The translations under genes were made by a program, and so were the position numbers. Positions 1 through 11,719 of a stretch of 64,000 nt of DNA are shown here, one piece after another (the first letter of the stretch is position 1; each line of letters begins with the position of its first letter). The stretch is from Microvirga massiliensis (lineage in GTDB: Bacteria > Pseudomonadota > Alphaproteobacteria > Rhizobiales > Beijerinckiaceae). The notes beneath the pieces are model-generated. The model saw only the letters and a list, made by a program, of their open reading frames with translations, ran no database searches and was not told where the DNA came from. The stretch covers positions 77,763 through 141,762 of the forward strand of contig NZ_LN811353.1 in NCBI RefSeq assembly GCF_001006805.1, read 5' to 3'.

Positions 1-10
1 CTAATCGATA

Positions 11-305
11 TCACATCTGCTCGTGAAAGGTTTGAGCGGAGTTCGCTACGTGGAGTAGGCGATTGATGGCATTTTCTGTGGACATGCCGTTCCAAGTGAT
101 CATTCGATTTCGCTGATGTATCGCATCGAGGTAGTGTTTCCTGTCGCGAAATTTCGCGCCCTTTGTAGGGTAGCAGCGTCACCGAAATCCCGAGTGACGG
201 AGGCTCCGCAACGTCCACAGGATTGTAGGTCCAATTGAGTTCTTGAAAAGCGGGACCAAGTTCGACGAGTATGCCGGCCGTTCTACATCCGACTGGATAG
301 AACAC
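11..305 (-). pseudogene. Frameshifted remnant of an unrecognised gene
   Basis: On the minus strand a protein-like reading runs in one frame from a GTG at 305 (begins VFYPVGCRTAGILVELG) to about position 160. It continues convincingly only in the frame one base further on, reading about KFRDRKHYLDAIHQ and then NGMSTENAINRLLHVANS, to a TGA at 11-13. The upstream part of the second frame is blocked by a TGA at 179-181, and no ATG starts the first part. I interpret this as a gene fragment with a one-base insertion near the run at 155-170 and a missing 5' end, cut off where the jetA region begins. I do not recognise the family. It may be debris of whatever stood here before the Wadjet genes. The frame assignment is my own reading and only moderately certain. 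Confidence 0.4.
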
Positions 306-355
306 GTGTTATGAGAATCTTGAGCCGCCATTCCGCGGCGCGGAGATGCGGCCCA

Positions 356-1897
356 GTGCCTCTATTCGTTCATCTCAGCGACAAAATCTTTCTGCCGTTC
401 AGTCGGGGAAACAAGTACCTCTACGAAGTAATCCTCACCGTTGTCTACGAAAAGTTCTACCGTGACGCCCCGCGATTCCCTCGCAGGGGCGAGGTCATCG
501 CTGAGATCTACGATCTGTTGAGGGCCCGGCCCGACCTCGCCGATGACGAGGCTCCGCTCGCTGAGATTCCCGAGGTCGAGCACCGCGGCCGCCGCAGGAT
601 GCGGGTCGCTAGGGGGAATGAGGCGGCGGTCGAGATCGGCGACGAGATCCTGAAGAGGGCCCGTCTCCACTATGACTACCTCATCGAGAGCGGATGGCTT
701 GAGGAGGACAAGTTCGGCGTCCAGGTCACGGTAGACATGACGCCCGGCGGCCTCGCGCTACTCGAGGCCCTGTACCGCATCCGGGAGGGCTTCTCGCTTC
801 ACTTCTCAGGTACGCTGGTGCAGCTCAACCTGATGCTCGACGGCATCACGCGGGAGCCTTACCGCAACGCCCTCTCGCTGGACCATGTGCGCCGCAGCCT
901 CGAGTCCTTCGTGCGGCACCTGCGGGCGATCATCTCCGACCTGAAGCGGATCAAGGCCGAGATGGCCGCCGGCGACAGCCAGCAGGCCCGTCTCCATGTC
1001 TTCGTCAAGGGCTTCGTGGAGCGCCTCCTGCTCAAGGACTTCGCCGCGCTGCATGAGAGCAACCATCCCTACCGCTACAAGAGCGAGACGCTCGTCGCGG
1101 TGCGCAGGCTCTCCTCGGACCCCGCCGTCCTGCGGGCCGTCGGCAGGGCCTACGCCGAGCACGACAACCCCGATCTGATCAAGAGGACGGACGAGTGGGA
1201 GGTGGAGCGGCAGGCGGCCATCGAGGCTGGGATCGCCAGGGTCGACTCCGACTTTTCCACGATCCTCGCCATGCTTGGCCACATCGATGAGATGTTCGAG
1301 CGCATCCGGACCTTCCAGGTTCAGCTCGAGGGCCGCATCCGGAACATGCTCCGCTACAAGAACAAGAGGCGGATGGATCTCGGCAGGCGCTCCGAGGAGA
1401 CGGTCGACAGGCTCGTCGCCTGGATCGGCCGCAACGAGGGGAAGGCTGACCAGCCGCTCGTCGACGGCTACCTGGCGGACTCCGTCCGGCCCTTCGGCCC
1501 GGCGCTCCACGGGACACCCCGGCGGGAACGTGTCGGGGTCCAGGCAGCGGAGGCCGTCGTCCGCATGGCCGACCCGGTCGACCTGTTCCTCCAGGAGTTG
1601 AAGTCGCGGCACTTGCACCGCCTCTGGCCGGACGACGAACGCCTCGGCGAGTTCCTCGAGTCCGCGCTCGGCGATCGCGAGGAGGTTGCGGCCGACCGTC
1701 TCGTGATCGATGACATCGACGACTTCCTGGCCCTCGATGCGGTCCTGCTCCTGATGCGCCGAAGGCAACTGCCGCCGACGTTGCGGAGGAGATATCGGCT
1801 GGAGCCGCTCCCGGGAACGCTGATCGACAACCCGTACATGCGGTGCGAGAACTTCCTGATCAAAAGAAGGAACGAAGGGGGCAGCCATGCTGCGTGA
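356..1897 (+). CDS. jetA: Wadjet system protein JetA (kleisin-like subunit)
   Basis: JetA is the MukF/kleisin-like subunit of the Wadjet SMC complex, which recognises circular plasmid DNA for cleavage. The N-terminus (PLFVHLSDKIFLPFSRGNKY) fits the aromatic-rich opening of JetA proteins of the former DUF5716 type. The rest is a long helical, charged protein with no enzyme motif, about 513 aa, as expected. Identity rests mainly on gene order with JetB, JetC and JetD. I chose the GTG at 356 because GGAG lies at 342-345. An in-frame ATG at 311 would add 15 residues (MRILSRHSAARRCGP) that do not look like the family and has no clear Shine-Dalgarno. The 3' end overlaps jetB by 11 nt, implying translational coupling. 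Arg codon AGG is frequent, unlike in the neighbouring core genes. Wadjet subtype is left open. Confidence 0.82.
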   Translation: MPLFVHLSDKIFLPFSRGNKYLYEVILTVVYEKFYRDAPRFPRRGEVIAEIYDLLRARPDLADDEAPLAEIPEVEHRGRRRMRVARGNEAAVEIGDEILKRARLHYDYLIESGWLEEDKFGVQVTVDMTPGGLALLEALYRIREGFSLHFSGTLVQLNLMLDGITREPYRNALSLDHVRRSLESFVRHLRAIISDLKRIKAEMAAGDSQQARLHVFVKGFVERLLLKDFAALHESNHPYRYKSETLVAVRRLSSDPAVLRAVGRAYAEHDNPDLIKRTDEWEVERQAAIEAGIARVDSDFSTILAMLGHIDEMFERIRTFQVQLEGRIRNMLRYKNKRRMDLGRRSEETVDRLVAWIGRNEGKADQPLVDGYLADSVRPFGPALHGTPRRERVGVQAAEAVVRMADPVDLFLQELKSRHLHRLWPDDERLGEFLESALGDREEVAADRLVIDDIDDFLALDAVLLLMRRRQLPPTLRRRYRLEPLPGTLIDNPYMRCENFLIKRRNEGGSHAA

Positions 1898-2564
1898 GGA
1901 GGATACCGCGATCATCGGTGACCGCCTTCCCGACGTGAGGAAGGCGATCCACCATCTCACTCATCGGCAGTTCTTCTGCATCGCCGCGGAACGGGCGAGC
2001 GCCGTCCGCCGGGTGCTCGAGAACCCCGCGTTGCGGACTATCGTGGCCCGACACTTCGACTTCGCCGGGTACGATCTCGAGTTCAACGAATCCGAGGGAT
2101 GGTACGGCGTGATCCCCCGAATCGAGGAGGTCACCACCCCGAAGATGTCCCCCACGCAGACCCTGGTCCTGCTGTGCCTCGCGCTTCACTGGACGAGGTG
2201 CATGGAACGCGGCGACCTCGACCTGTGGGCGAACGCCATCACCACGCTGAACGAGCTCTGGCTCGACATCGAGGACCGCCTTGTCCGCGGGCAGGGTCCG
2301 GTCATCAAGGTCGAGAGGGTGCTCGAGATGCTAAAGGGCGAATTCAGCCATAAGAGCATCGTCAACGTCGGCGAGTTCGATGCCGAGTCGGACGATTACG
2401 GCATCTCGATCAGGCCGTTCGTGAGGCTGCTCGCGGGCGAGGACACCCTCGTCAGGATCAATCGGTTCCTGAACATCGCGGATGCAGAGGCGCGGCGCTC
2501 GCAGGCCGAGGCCTATCGCGAGTGGGGGGAAGCCACTGCCGCTACTGCGGACGAGGGAGGCTGA
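1887..2564 (+). CDS. jetB: Wadjet system protein JetB (DUF4194, MukE-like)
   Basis: JetB is the MukE/KITE-like partner that bridges the kleisin JetA and the ATPase JetC. The protein is 225 aa and shows the usual DUF4194 layout: an N-terminal winged-helix-type segment (about residues 10-70, RQFFCIAAERASAVRRVLEN), a central part with MSPTQTLVLLCLALHW around residues 86-101, and a hydrophilic tail. It has no catalytic motif. A GGGGGC purine stretch lies just before the ATG at 1887, inside the end of jetA. The stop at 2564 is 14 nt from the jetC start. Assignment is from family resemblance plus its position in a complete jetABCD order. Confidence 0.82.
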   Translation: MLREEDTAIIGDRLPDVRKAIHHLTHRQFFCIAAERASAVRRVLENPALRTIVARHFDFAGYDLEFNESEGWYGVIPRIEEVTTPKMSPTQTLVLLCLALHWTRCMERGDLDLWANAITTLNELWLDIEDRLVRGQGPVIKVERVLEMLKGEFSHKSIVNVGEFDAESDDYGISIRPFVRLLAGEDTLVRINRFLNIADAEARRSQAEAYREWGEATAATADEGG

Positions 2565-2578
2565 AGGGGGCGATTCAC

Positions 2579-5500
2579 ATGCATCTCAGCAACATCGGCC
2601 TGATCAACTGGCACCTGTTCCCCCTGACCGACCTCCCCGTCACGGGCGACGTGATTGGCATTGCCGGCGAGAACAAGACCGGGAAGAGCACCATCCTCGA
2701 CGCCATCCAGGTCGTGATGACCGGGTGTGACGAGTCGAAGATGAAATTGAACCGCATAGCATCGCAGAAGGGGGCAGACCGACAGCACAGGCGCAGTGCG
2801 CATGCCTATTCCCTCGGTCGGCTGTCGGTCACCGACACTATCCGCGACGAGTCGATCACCTACGTCATGCTGTCCTTCGAGGACCCTAAGGGAGTGAGGC
2901 CACCCGTCACCATCGGCGTCGGTCTCGAGGCGAGGAAGTCGGAGAATGCCGTCCACGTGCCGATCCGCTTTATCGCCAAGGGCATCGCGCTGACGACCTC
3001 GGACTTCGTGACAGACGGACAGGGAGGGGCGAAGATCGTCAAGCCGTGGTCGGAGTGCGGGAAGCGGGTCGGCAGCATCGTCGCCGACGCTGGCGGAACC
3101 CTCATCGAGTTCAGGGACCTGGACCGGGCCGGGGACTACGTGAAGGAATACATGCACGCCTTGTTCCCACGGGGCCGGACCTCCTCGCAGGTGCAGTTCG
3201 TGAAGACGTTCATCAACGCCGTCACGTTGATGAAGATGGAGTCGGCGACCGACTTCGTCCGCGAGTACCTGCTCGAAAAGGACCCTATCAAGGTCACCTC
3301 GCTCCGGGAGTCGATCAGGCTGTACCGGGAGGCGGCAGAGACGGTCGAGCGGCTAGGTGCGAACCTCGACCAGCTCCGCGACCTCCTCGGCACCCTCGAC
3401 AACCTCCAGGAGTTGGAATTCACCGAGGACCGGGAGAAGTGGATCGCCCTCCGCGCCCGCCTTGCAGCGGCGCTCGGCGCCTACCGGGCGCAACGCCGGA
3501 AGCGCTCGGAAAGGAGGGCGTCTTTCGAGAAGGTATCCCGCGAACTCGCGCAGTGCACGAGCGAGATCGGGCGGTACAGGGATGAGATCGCCGAACTGCA
3601 GCAGCGACGGCGGGAAAGGCTCTCAGAGGACCGTCAGGCCCTGCTCAAGTCACGAATCCAGGTCCTCGACAACGATTATCGAACTGCGATCTCCCCCGGC
3701 ACGGAAACTGCCCCCGCCGTCATGAAGGGCCTCGAGGGCTTCCTCCTCTTCAAGGAGCAGGGTGCCGCCAGGCTTCTGGAACTCATCGAGGAAGCGCGGC
3801 ACCTGCTGCCCAAGCACGGCGAGCGCTGGCCATCGCGCGCAGCGGAAAGGTTGGATCTCCTGATGCCGATGATCGAGGAGTCCCTTGAAGCCGCCATGCG
3901 CCCCGCCATCCCGCTGCTCGACGAGAAGTCGTTGCAGTTCCATCAGGCCGTGGAGGAGCGCGAGACTCTGAAACGGCAGGTGGAGGCCGCGCGTGCCGGG
4001 CGTCTCGTCCTGGAGCCGAACGTCGAGGCCATGGTCAACCGCCTCACGGCCGAGGGCATGCGCCCGCGGGTCCTCGCCGAACTGGTCGAGGTCGTGAACG
4101 AGGATTGGGCGGTCGCGGCGGAAGGCTATCTCGGCATCGACCGGGAGACCATCTTCGTGGACCCAGAGCACAACCGGGCGGCGACCGACATCCTTTCGAA
4201 CGAGCGGGCGAAGTACCGTCGCGTAAGAATCGCCAACACCCGCAAGCTCAAGGACATGCCCGACAGCGCAGACAAGGGCACGCTTGCATCGGTCATGCAC
4301 TCCGATGATCGGCTGGCGAGGGCCTTCCTCGTCCATCGGACAGGACGCATCAACCTCGCGCAGGCGAGGCCGGACCTCGATCGACCGGGCCGATGGATCA
4401 TGCGCGACGGCACCTACGACGACGGCGTGGTGATTGACGTCAAGGACCTCCGCGATGGACGCAAGCTGGGGGCCAAGGCACGCATGGCGACCGCCGAGGA
4501 GGCGGCAACCAGGCTGGAGAAGTTGAATTTCCTCATCGAGGGGACATTGAGGCGCGAACTCGACTACCTGCGCAGGCTCGAGGGGGCCGTGACGCAGTTC
4601 AGGGAGTGGTCAGGCCGCCTTCCCCGCGACGCGGACGGCACCCCGGTGCTATTCCGCGAGATGTTGACGAAGTCCTCGGAGATCGATCGGCAACGGGTCC
4701 GGATCTTGGCTGAGATCGGCGAATTGGAGAGAGCCGACGTCTCGGACATCGATAGGGACCTGTCCGAGCTGAAGCAGGGACTTCAAGCCTCGGAAGAAGA
4801 GGAGAAAGGCCTCCGGGAGCAGGCCTGGGAGCTGGACAGGGATATCAAGCAGGCGCACGACATGATCGAGGCCGGCGATGGTGCGCTCGGCTCGAGAATG
4901 CACGTGCGGTTCCAGCTCAACAACTTCCGTCGCGGCAGGAAGAACCTCGCCGCGCCCGGTTGTCTGAAGGCTTACAACGAGCGCCGCAGACAGGTGAAGG
5001 GACTGACCTCGCTGGCGGATGACGCGGAGCAGCGGAGCAGGAATGCGCGTGATGAAGCCCTCGAGGAACGCATGACCGGTCGTGATAAGGCACGGGCTTG
5101 CATCACCGCGCTGGGCGCGGAGGACACCTTCGAGGCCGACCTGTTCAGGATCCTGCTGACCAAGGTACGCCCCTGGGCGGTCGAGCGGGCCCAGGAGATC
5201 GAGAACGAGACCCTCGTGCATTACCAGCATGAGCTGAACGATGCCCGCACGAGGACCAACGACATCTTCCGCAACAGCTTCGTGAACGAGCTGGCCGCCC
5301 GGTTCGCCAAGGTGCGTGCAGAACTCGCGGACATCCGCGACGTCCTGAAGAAGTACACCCTCCTCGAGGAGATTTACGACATCAAGTCGGAATGGGCACC
5401 GGGCTACGAACCCTTCCATCGGATCGTGGAGAGGCAGCGCGAGCTGGAACTCACGAACATGCCGCTGTTCAAGGGTGAGGTCGACGACGGCGACAAGCTG

Positions 5501-6055
5501 GCCGACGATCTCCGGGTGGTGCAATCGGTCCTTCTCGCGGAGGATGTCGACATCGCTGCCTACGAGGACTACACGCGCTACTTCGTATTCGAGATCGAGA
5601 TCAGGAATACGAACACAGGCCGCGTCGTCACGTGGTCACAGCGGAAGCACACCGGGTCCGGCGCCGAGTTGCAGACGCCTTACTACGTCACCCTGCTGTC
5701 CGCCCTGTCGTCCGTTTACTACGGGGGCGCCCGGTCCCGCCTCGGCGAGGACGACGGTGGACTGTGCCTTGCGGTCTTCGATGAGGCCTTCTCGAACATG
5801 GACGAGGCGGTCCGGCTCCAGGTGGTGCGGTTCTGCCTCGATCTCGGATTGCAGCTCCTGATCTGCGGGCCGGATGGGGGGCGGCGATCGATGGAGCGCT
5901 ATGCCCATACGATCGTCGACATCTGGAAGTCAGGGGACCAGTCGTTCGCGAGGGTGGACGTGATCAAGCAACGCACACGCGACGAGCTCGCCGACATCGA
6001 CCCGTCCCGCTTCACCCGGGATCACATCGAGGGACTGCTCGCGGCCGCCGAGTAG
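2579..6055 (+). CDS. jetC: Wadjet SMC-like ATPase JetC
   Basis: JetC is the MukB-like motor that extrudes DNA loops and brings circular plasmid to the nuclease JetD. At 1158 aa it has the full SMC plan: Walker A GENKTGKS at residues 30-37 near the N-terminus, long charged coiled-coil arms (about 230-370 and 640-850), a central hinge-like segment with VVNEDWAVAAEGYLGI at about residues 502-517, then the C-terminal signature TGSGAE at 1025-1030 and Walker B LAVFDE at 1064-1069. I place the start at 2579, where the protein begins MHLSNIGLINWHLFPL and AAGGGGG lies just upstream. An in-frame codon at 2522 would add 19 implausible residues inside jetB. jetD starts one nucleotide after its stop. All key ATPase residues are present, so it is probably functional. 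Confidence 0.92.
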   Translation: MHLSNIGLINWHLFPLTDLPVTGDVIGIAGENKTGKSTILDAIQVVMTGCDESKMKLNRIASQKGADRQHRRSAHAYSLGRLSVTDTIRDESITYVMLSFEDPKGVRPPVTIGVGLEARKSENAVHVPIRFIAKGIALTTSDFVTDGQGGAKIVKPWSECGKRVGSIVADAGGTLIEFRDLDRAGDYVKEYMHALFPRGRTSSQVQFVKTFINAVTLMKMESATDFVREYLLEKDPIKVTSLRESIRLYREAAETVERLGANLDQLRDLLGTLDNLQELEFTEDREKWIALRARLAAALGAYRAQRRKRSERRASFEKVSRELAQCTSEIGRYRDEIAELQQRRRERLSEDRQALLKSRIQVLDNDYRTAISPGTETAPAVMKGLEGFLLFKEQGAARLLELIEEARHLLPKHGERWPSRAAERLDLLMPMIEESLEAAMRPAIPLLDEKSLQFHQAVEERETLKRQVEAARAGRLVLEPNVEAMVNRLTAEGMRPRVLAELVEVVNEDWAVAAEGYLGIDRETIFVDPEHNRAATDILSNERAKYRRVRIANTRKLKDMPDSADKGTLASVMHSDDRLARAFLVHRTGRINLAQARPDLDRPGRWIMRDGTYDDGVVIDVKDLRDGRKLGAKARMATAEEAATRLEKLNFLIEGTLRRELDYLRRLEGAVTQFREWSGRLPRDADGTPVLFREMLTKSSEIDRQRVRILAEIGELERADVSDIDRDLSELKQGLQASEEEEKGLREQAWELDRDIKQAHDMIEAGDGALGSRMHVRFQLNNFRRGRKNLAAPGCLKAYNERRRQVKGLTSLADDAEQRSRNARDEALEERMTGRDKARACITALGAEDTFEADLFRILLTKVRPWAVERAQEIENETLVHYQHELNDARTRTNDIFRNSFVNELAARFAKVRAELADIRDVLKKYTLLEEIYDIKSEWAPGYEPFHRIVERQRELELTNMPLFKGEVDDGDKLADDLRVVQSVLLAEDVDIAAYEDYTRYFVFEIEIRNTNTGRVVTWSQRKHTGSGAELQTPYYVTLLSALSSVYYGGARSRLGEDDGGLCLAVFDEAFSNMDEAVRLQVVRFCLDLGLQLLICGPDGGRRSMERYAHTIVDIWKSGDQSFARVDVIKQRTRDELADIDPSRFTRDHIEGLLAAAE

Positions 6056-6056
6056 C

Positions 6057-7220
6057 ATGGGCAGGAGTTTCCCGACGGCTGAGGCCGCGCTGCACGACCT
6101 CCTGGACAGGCTCGAGGGCAATCCATCGGCTACGCGCCTCCTCGTCAGGGTCGACCGTTCCGCATTCCCGCTGGCCCGGGATGCGGACGAGTTCGAGCAG
6201 GGACTGAAAAGGGCGGCGGAGACGGGCGCGGTGACGCTGAAGTTCGGGGTCCGTCGCGACCGCGGCACGATCAGCCACGCGTCGCTTCGGGATCCCGACG
6301 CCCTCTACCGCCACCTGGGCCGGAGACCGAGTTCGGAACGCGTCCGCGAGGCCCTGGACGGTCACAGGCAGGTCGTGCGCCCGGAATGGCAGGCGAGCCT
6401 TCTCGGTGAGATCGAGAGTGCTTGGTCACGGAACCGAGACTGGTACGGAATACCGGAGGGCGACACGACGTTGGTCGACGCGATCCTCAGGATGGCCGAC
6501 GCGATCGGGCGTGGCGACCACGAGGGACTCGACTACCGCACCTTCTCGCGGCGCATCGGCGGTGCGAGCAAGATCGTCGAGCGTCACGAGGCGGCGCTGC
6601 TGAGGGCGGTTTCCTTCGTCCGTGAGGTGCCCGCCGGGAAGCCTCGGGAGGCACTCTCTGCAATGGGACTCGACAAGGTGTCGATCCCATTCCACGTGTC
6701 GGGACCCGTCGCCCTGGAGGGCACACCGATCTCCCCGTCGATCCCGTACGTGGCGATCCCGCACGAGGCGGCGGGCGCCCTGTCCCTTTCGCGGAGACCG
6801 CGCGTCGTCCTCACTATCGAGAACTTCGTTTCGTTCCACCGCCACGCCATCGAGGCGAACCGCAAGGGTGAAGACCTCGTGATCTACACGGCAGGCCAGC
6901 CGAGCCTGGGATTCCGGAAATCCATGGCCGCGCTCCTCCCGCAGGTCCCGGCTGACGTCCCGCGGTTCCACTGGTCGGACATCGATGCCGGAGGGATCGA
7001 GGTTTTCAAGACGATGGAGCGGATGATGCCGGGACTGAGGCCGCACCTCATGTCACGGGAACTCGCGGAGACGAGGGGAAGCCGGTCCGATGTGCCCATC
7101 ACGCGCCCCAGATCATCTCTTGGCAGTGCGGTCGCAAGCCTATCGGATTACCTATCTGGCGAGAGCCCATTCACACTTGAGCAGGAGGAACTGGATCCTG
7201 AGCGTCCTGATGCGGCCTAA
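6057..7220 (+). CDS. jetD: Wadjet nuclease JetD (TOPRIM, DUF2220-type)
   Basis: JetD is the topoisomerase-VI-like nuclease that cuts plasmid DNA held by JetABC. The 387-aa product has an N-terminal region typical of DUF3322 (about 1-190) followed by a TOPRIM domain. The conserved TOPRIM glutamate is E255 in VVLTIENFVSF, and the DxD pair is D308/D310 in HWSDIDAGGIEVF. The C-terminus carries the LEQEEL motif (374-379) usual in DUF2220. All expected catalytic acids are present. The ATG at 6057 follows the jetC stop by one base. It is the last gene of the operon; hairpins follow at 7353 and beyond. Confidence 0.9.
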   Translation: MGRSFPTAEAALHDLLDRLEGNPSATRLLVRVDRSAFPLARDADEFEQGLKRAAETGAVTLKFGVRRDRGTISHASLRDPDALYRHLGRRPSSERVREALDGHRQVVRPEWQASLLGEIESAWSRNRDWYGIPEGDTTLVDAILRMADAIGRGDHEGLDYRTFSRRIGGASKIVERHEAALLRAVSFVREVPAGKPREALSAMGLDKVSIPFHVSGPVALEGTPISPSIPYVAIPHEAAGALSLSRRPRVVLTIENFVSFHRHAIEANRKGEDLVIYTAGQPSLGFRKSMAALLPQVPADVPRFHWSDIDAGGIEVFKTMERMMPGLRPHLMSRELAETRGSRSDVPITRPRSSLGSAVASLSDYLSGESPFTLEQEELDPERPDAA

Positions 7221-7352
7221 GCTTCCGAATGGGGATGTTGGATTGGCAGCGTATCAACACATCATCAAAAATCGAGGGGCAGCAGGCGAGTCGGCTCCGT
7301 ATCCATCGAGAAGTGTGTGTTTTGGCTCAAAGGGGCGCAAACGAGAGGCGTG

Positions 7353-7380
7353 GGGGCTGAGCTCGAATCCAGCCCCTCTT
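7353..7380 (+). terminator. Probable terminator of the jet operon
   Basis: GGGGCTG at 7353-7359 pairs with CAGCCCC at 7370-7376 around a 10-base loop, followed by TCTT. The T run is weak, so this is a plausible but not strong intrinsic terminator 132 bases after the jetD stop. The loop contains TCGAATCC and looks superficially like a tRNA T-arm, but it cannot fold as one. Confidence 0.4.
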
Positions 7381-7481
7381 GTATGCATCCGCGTACCTAG
7401 GCGGATTGTTTCTGACGGGAATGCTTCGGGTGACTCCCGTGAGGACGAATCCACGTTCGCCAGCAGCTGTCTGTAGAGCAA

Positions 7482-7507
7482 ATGGGCGGTCCGATCGGAC
7501 CGCCCAT
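7482..7507. repeat. 26-bp perfect palindrome
   Basis: The 26 bases are exactly self-complementary (arm ATGGGCGGTCCGA, 13 bp, no loop). No T run follows closely on either side. It could be a bidirectional terminator stem for the converging jetD and gyrB transcripts, a dimeric protein-binding site or a recombination site. The sequence does not decide between these. Confidence 0.55.
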
Positions 7508-7544
7508 GTATCTGTATCTTTATGCACAAAGTCGATCTTGTGGT

Positions 7545-7564
7545 CCTCCGAATTAATTCGGAGG
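7545..7564. repeat. 20-bp perfect palindrome
   Basis: CCTCCGAATT followed by its exact reverse complement, with an AT-rich centre (AATTAATT). It lies 52 bases before the gyrB stop and 37 bases after the larger palindrome. A perfect loop-less palindrome with an AT centre is more typical of a protein-binding or recombination site than of an intrinsic terminator. The function is unknown. Confidence 0.5.
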
Positions 7565-7615
7565 GCTTGGATCCTGGGCGCAACGATGATGTCGCCGGGA
7601 CAAACAAACCCACAA

Positions 7616-10420
<2,805 letters not shown>

Positions 10421-11584
10421 TCAGATGCGATCCGGCAGGCTCACGTGGCCCGGAGTCACGAGGCAGACATCCGCGCGGTCGTGGAGATCCGCGAAGAGAG
10501 CCGGATCGGCGCCGGTCATCCAGACCTGCCCGCCGATGCCCGCGAGGGTCTCGAACAGAGCCGTCCGGCGTCGAGGGTCGAGGTGGGCCGCCACCTCATC
10601 GAGGAGGACGAGGGGCGCCAACCCCGTCATGATCGCGACGAGCCGTGCATGGGCCAGCACGAGGCCGATCAGCAGCGCTTTCTGCTCGCCCGTCGAGGCC
10701 ATCTCGGCCGGGATGTCCTTCGGGCCGTGCCGGACCAGGAGATCGGAGGCCTGTGGCCCGGCGAGCGTCCGGCCTGCGGCCCGGTCCCGCGCGCGGCCCT
10801 CCCGGAGCATCGCGCGATACTGGTCTTCCGCGTCGACGGCCGGCAGGGTTGCGACGAGCCGATCGATCTCGCCCTCGAGCGCGAGCGTTGCGAAAGGAAA
10901 GGGCGAGGCGTCGTTGCGCCCGGCGAGGATCAGTGCCGAGAGGCGATCGACGGTCTCGCGCCGGGCGGCGGCCACCGCGATCCCGAGTTCCGCGACCTCG
11001 CGCTCCAGGGCGTCGAGCCAGAGCACGTCCTCGAACCGCTCCTCCAGGACGCGGTTGCGTGAGCGCAACGCCCGTTCGAGCGCCGCCGTCCGGGCGCCGT
11101 GATCCGCATCGACCGCGAGGACCAGGCGGTCCAGAAACCGGCGGCGGTCGCCGGCCGGGCCGCGGAACAGCCCGTCGACATCGGGGGTGAGCCAGACGAT
11201 CCGAAGATGCTCCGCGAAGGCCGCCGGGGAGGAGACCGGCGTACCGTCGATCCGCAGGAGGCGGGACCGCCGCCCGTCGAGGTCCGGGCGGTCGATGCCA
11301 TGGCCGAGACGATGCTCCCCGAAGGCGCCCTCGAGGGTGATCGAGACCGCGAACGAGCCCGGCCCGTCGTGCCGCGCCATGTCGCCGAAATCGGCCCGAC
11401 GCAGGCCGCGCCCGGGTGCGAAAAGGGACAGGGCTTCGAGCAGGTTGGTCTTGCCCGCCCCGTTCTCGCCGACCAGCGCGACGACGGGCCGATCGACCTC
11501 GAGGTCGAGCGCCGCATAGGTACGGAAATCCTGAAGGATGAGCCGCGTGACCCGGGCCGTCGCCGGGGATGAATCGAACGCCAT
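10421..11584 (-). CDS. recF: DNA replication/repair protein RecF
   Basis: SMC-like ATPase that, with RecO and RecR, loads RecA at gaps and stalled forks. The protein is about 387 aa. It shows the RecF opening TRLILQDFRTYAALDLEV, Walker A GENGAGKT, the RecF signature with STGEQKALLIGLVLAHA, and Walker B PLVLLDEVAAHLD. I chose the ATG at 11584 (MAFDSSPATARV) because AGAGG lies 8 nt before it; ATGs at 11590 and 11632 are alternatives. It lies between dnaN and gyrB on the same strand, the classic replication-gene order. Confidence 0.94.
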   Translation of the reverse strand: MAFDSSPATARVTRLILQDFRTYAALDLEVDRPVVALVGENGAGKTNLLEALSLFAPGRGLRRADFGDMARHDGPGSFAVSITLEGAFGEHRLGHGIDRPDLDGRRSRLLRIDGTPVSSPAAFAEHLRIVWLTPDVDGLFRGPAGDRRRFLDRLVLAVDADHGARTAALERALRSRNRVLEERFEDVLWLDALEREVAELGIAVAAARRETVDRLSALILAGRNDASPFPFATLALEGEIDRLVATLPAVDAEDQYRAMLREGRARDRAAGRTLAGPQASDLLVRHGPKDIPAEMASTGEQKALLIGLVLAHARLVAIMTGLAPLVLLDEVAAHLDPRRRTALFETLAGIGGQVWMTGADPALFADLHDRADVCLVTPGHVSLPDRI

Positions 11585-11719
11585 GGACATGACCTCTGCG
11601 CGGGCCGTGCCGGGCAGGACCTGCGCGGTCACCTCATAAGCTGGCCTCGTGACCGACCGGAATGCCTCGACCGGTCAGGGCATCCGTTACGCCGCAAACG
11701 AAATTCCTGCCAGCGGGCC

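Larger units (their letters stand above)
7221..7615. other. Gene-free spacer between jetD and gyrB with several inverted repeats
   Basis: No convincing coding frame. The 395 bases carry four inverted repeats in a row: a 7-bp GC stem at 7353-7376, a short stem ATCCGC/GCGGAT at 7387-7406, a stem ACGGGA/TCCCGT at 7415-7440, and two perfect palindromes at 7482-7507 and 7545-7564. The two operons converge here (jetD from the left, gyrB from the right), so transcription end signals are expected. The density of symmetric sequence is higher than one terminator needs and may mark the old insertion border of the Wadjet genes. Confidence 0.6.

Noticed and set aside
7353..7376. tRNA-like T-arm (TCGAATCC within a GC stem) near jetD
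   Set aside because: The 7-bp stem closes a 10-base loop, not a 7-base T-loop, and no acceptor, anticodon or D-arm surrounds it. Treated as a terminator-like hairpin.
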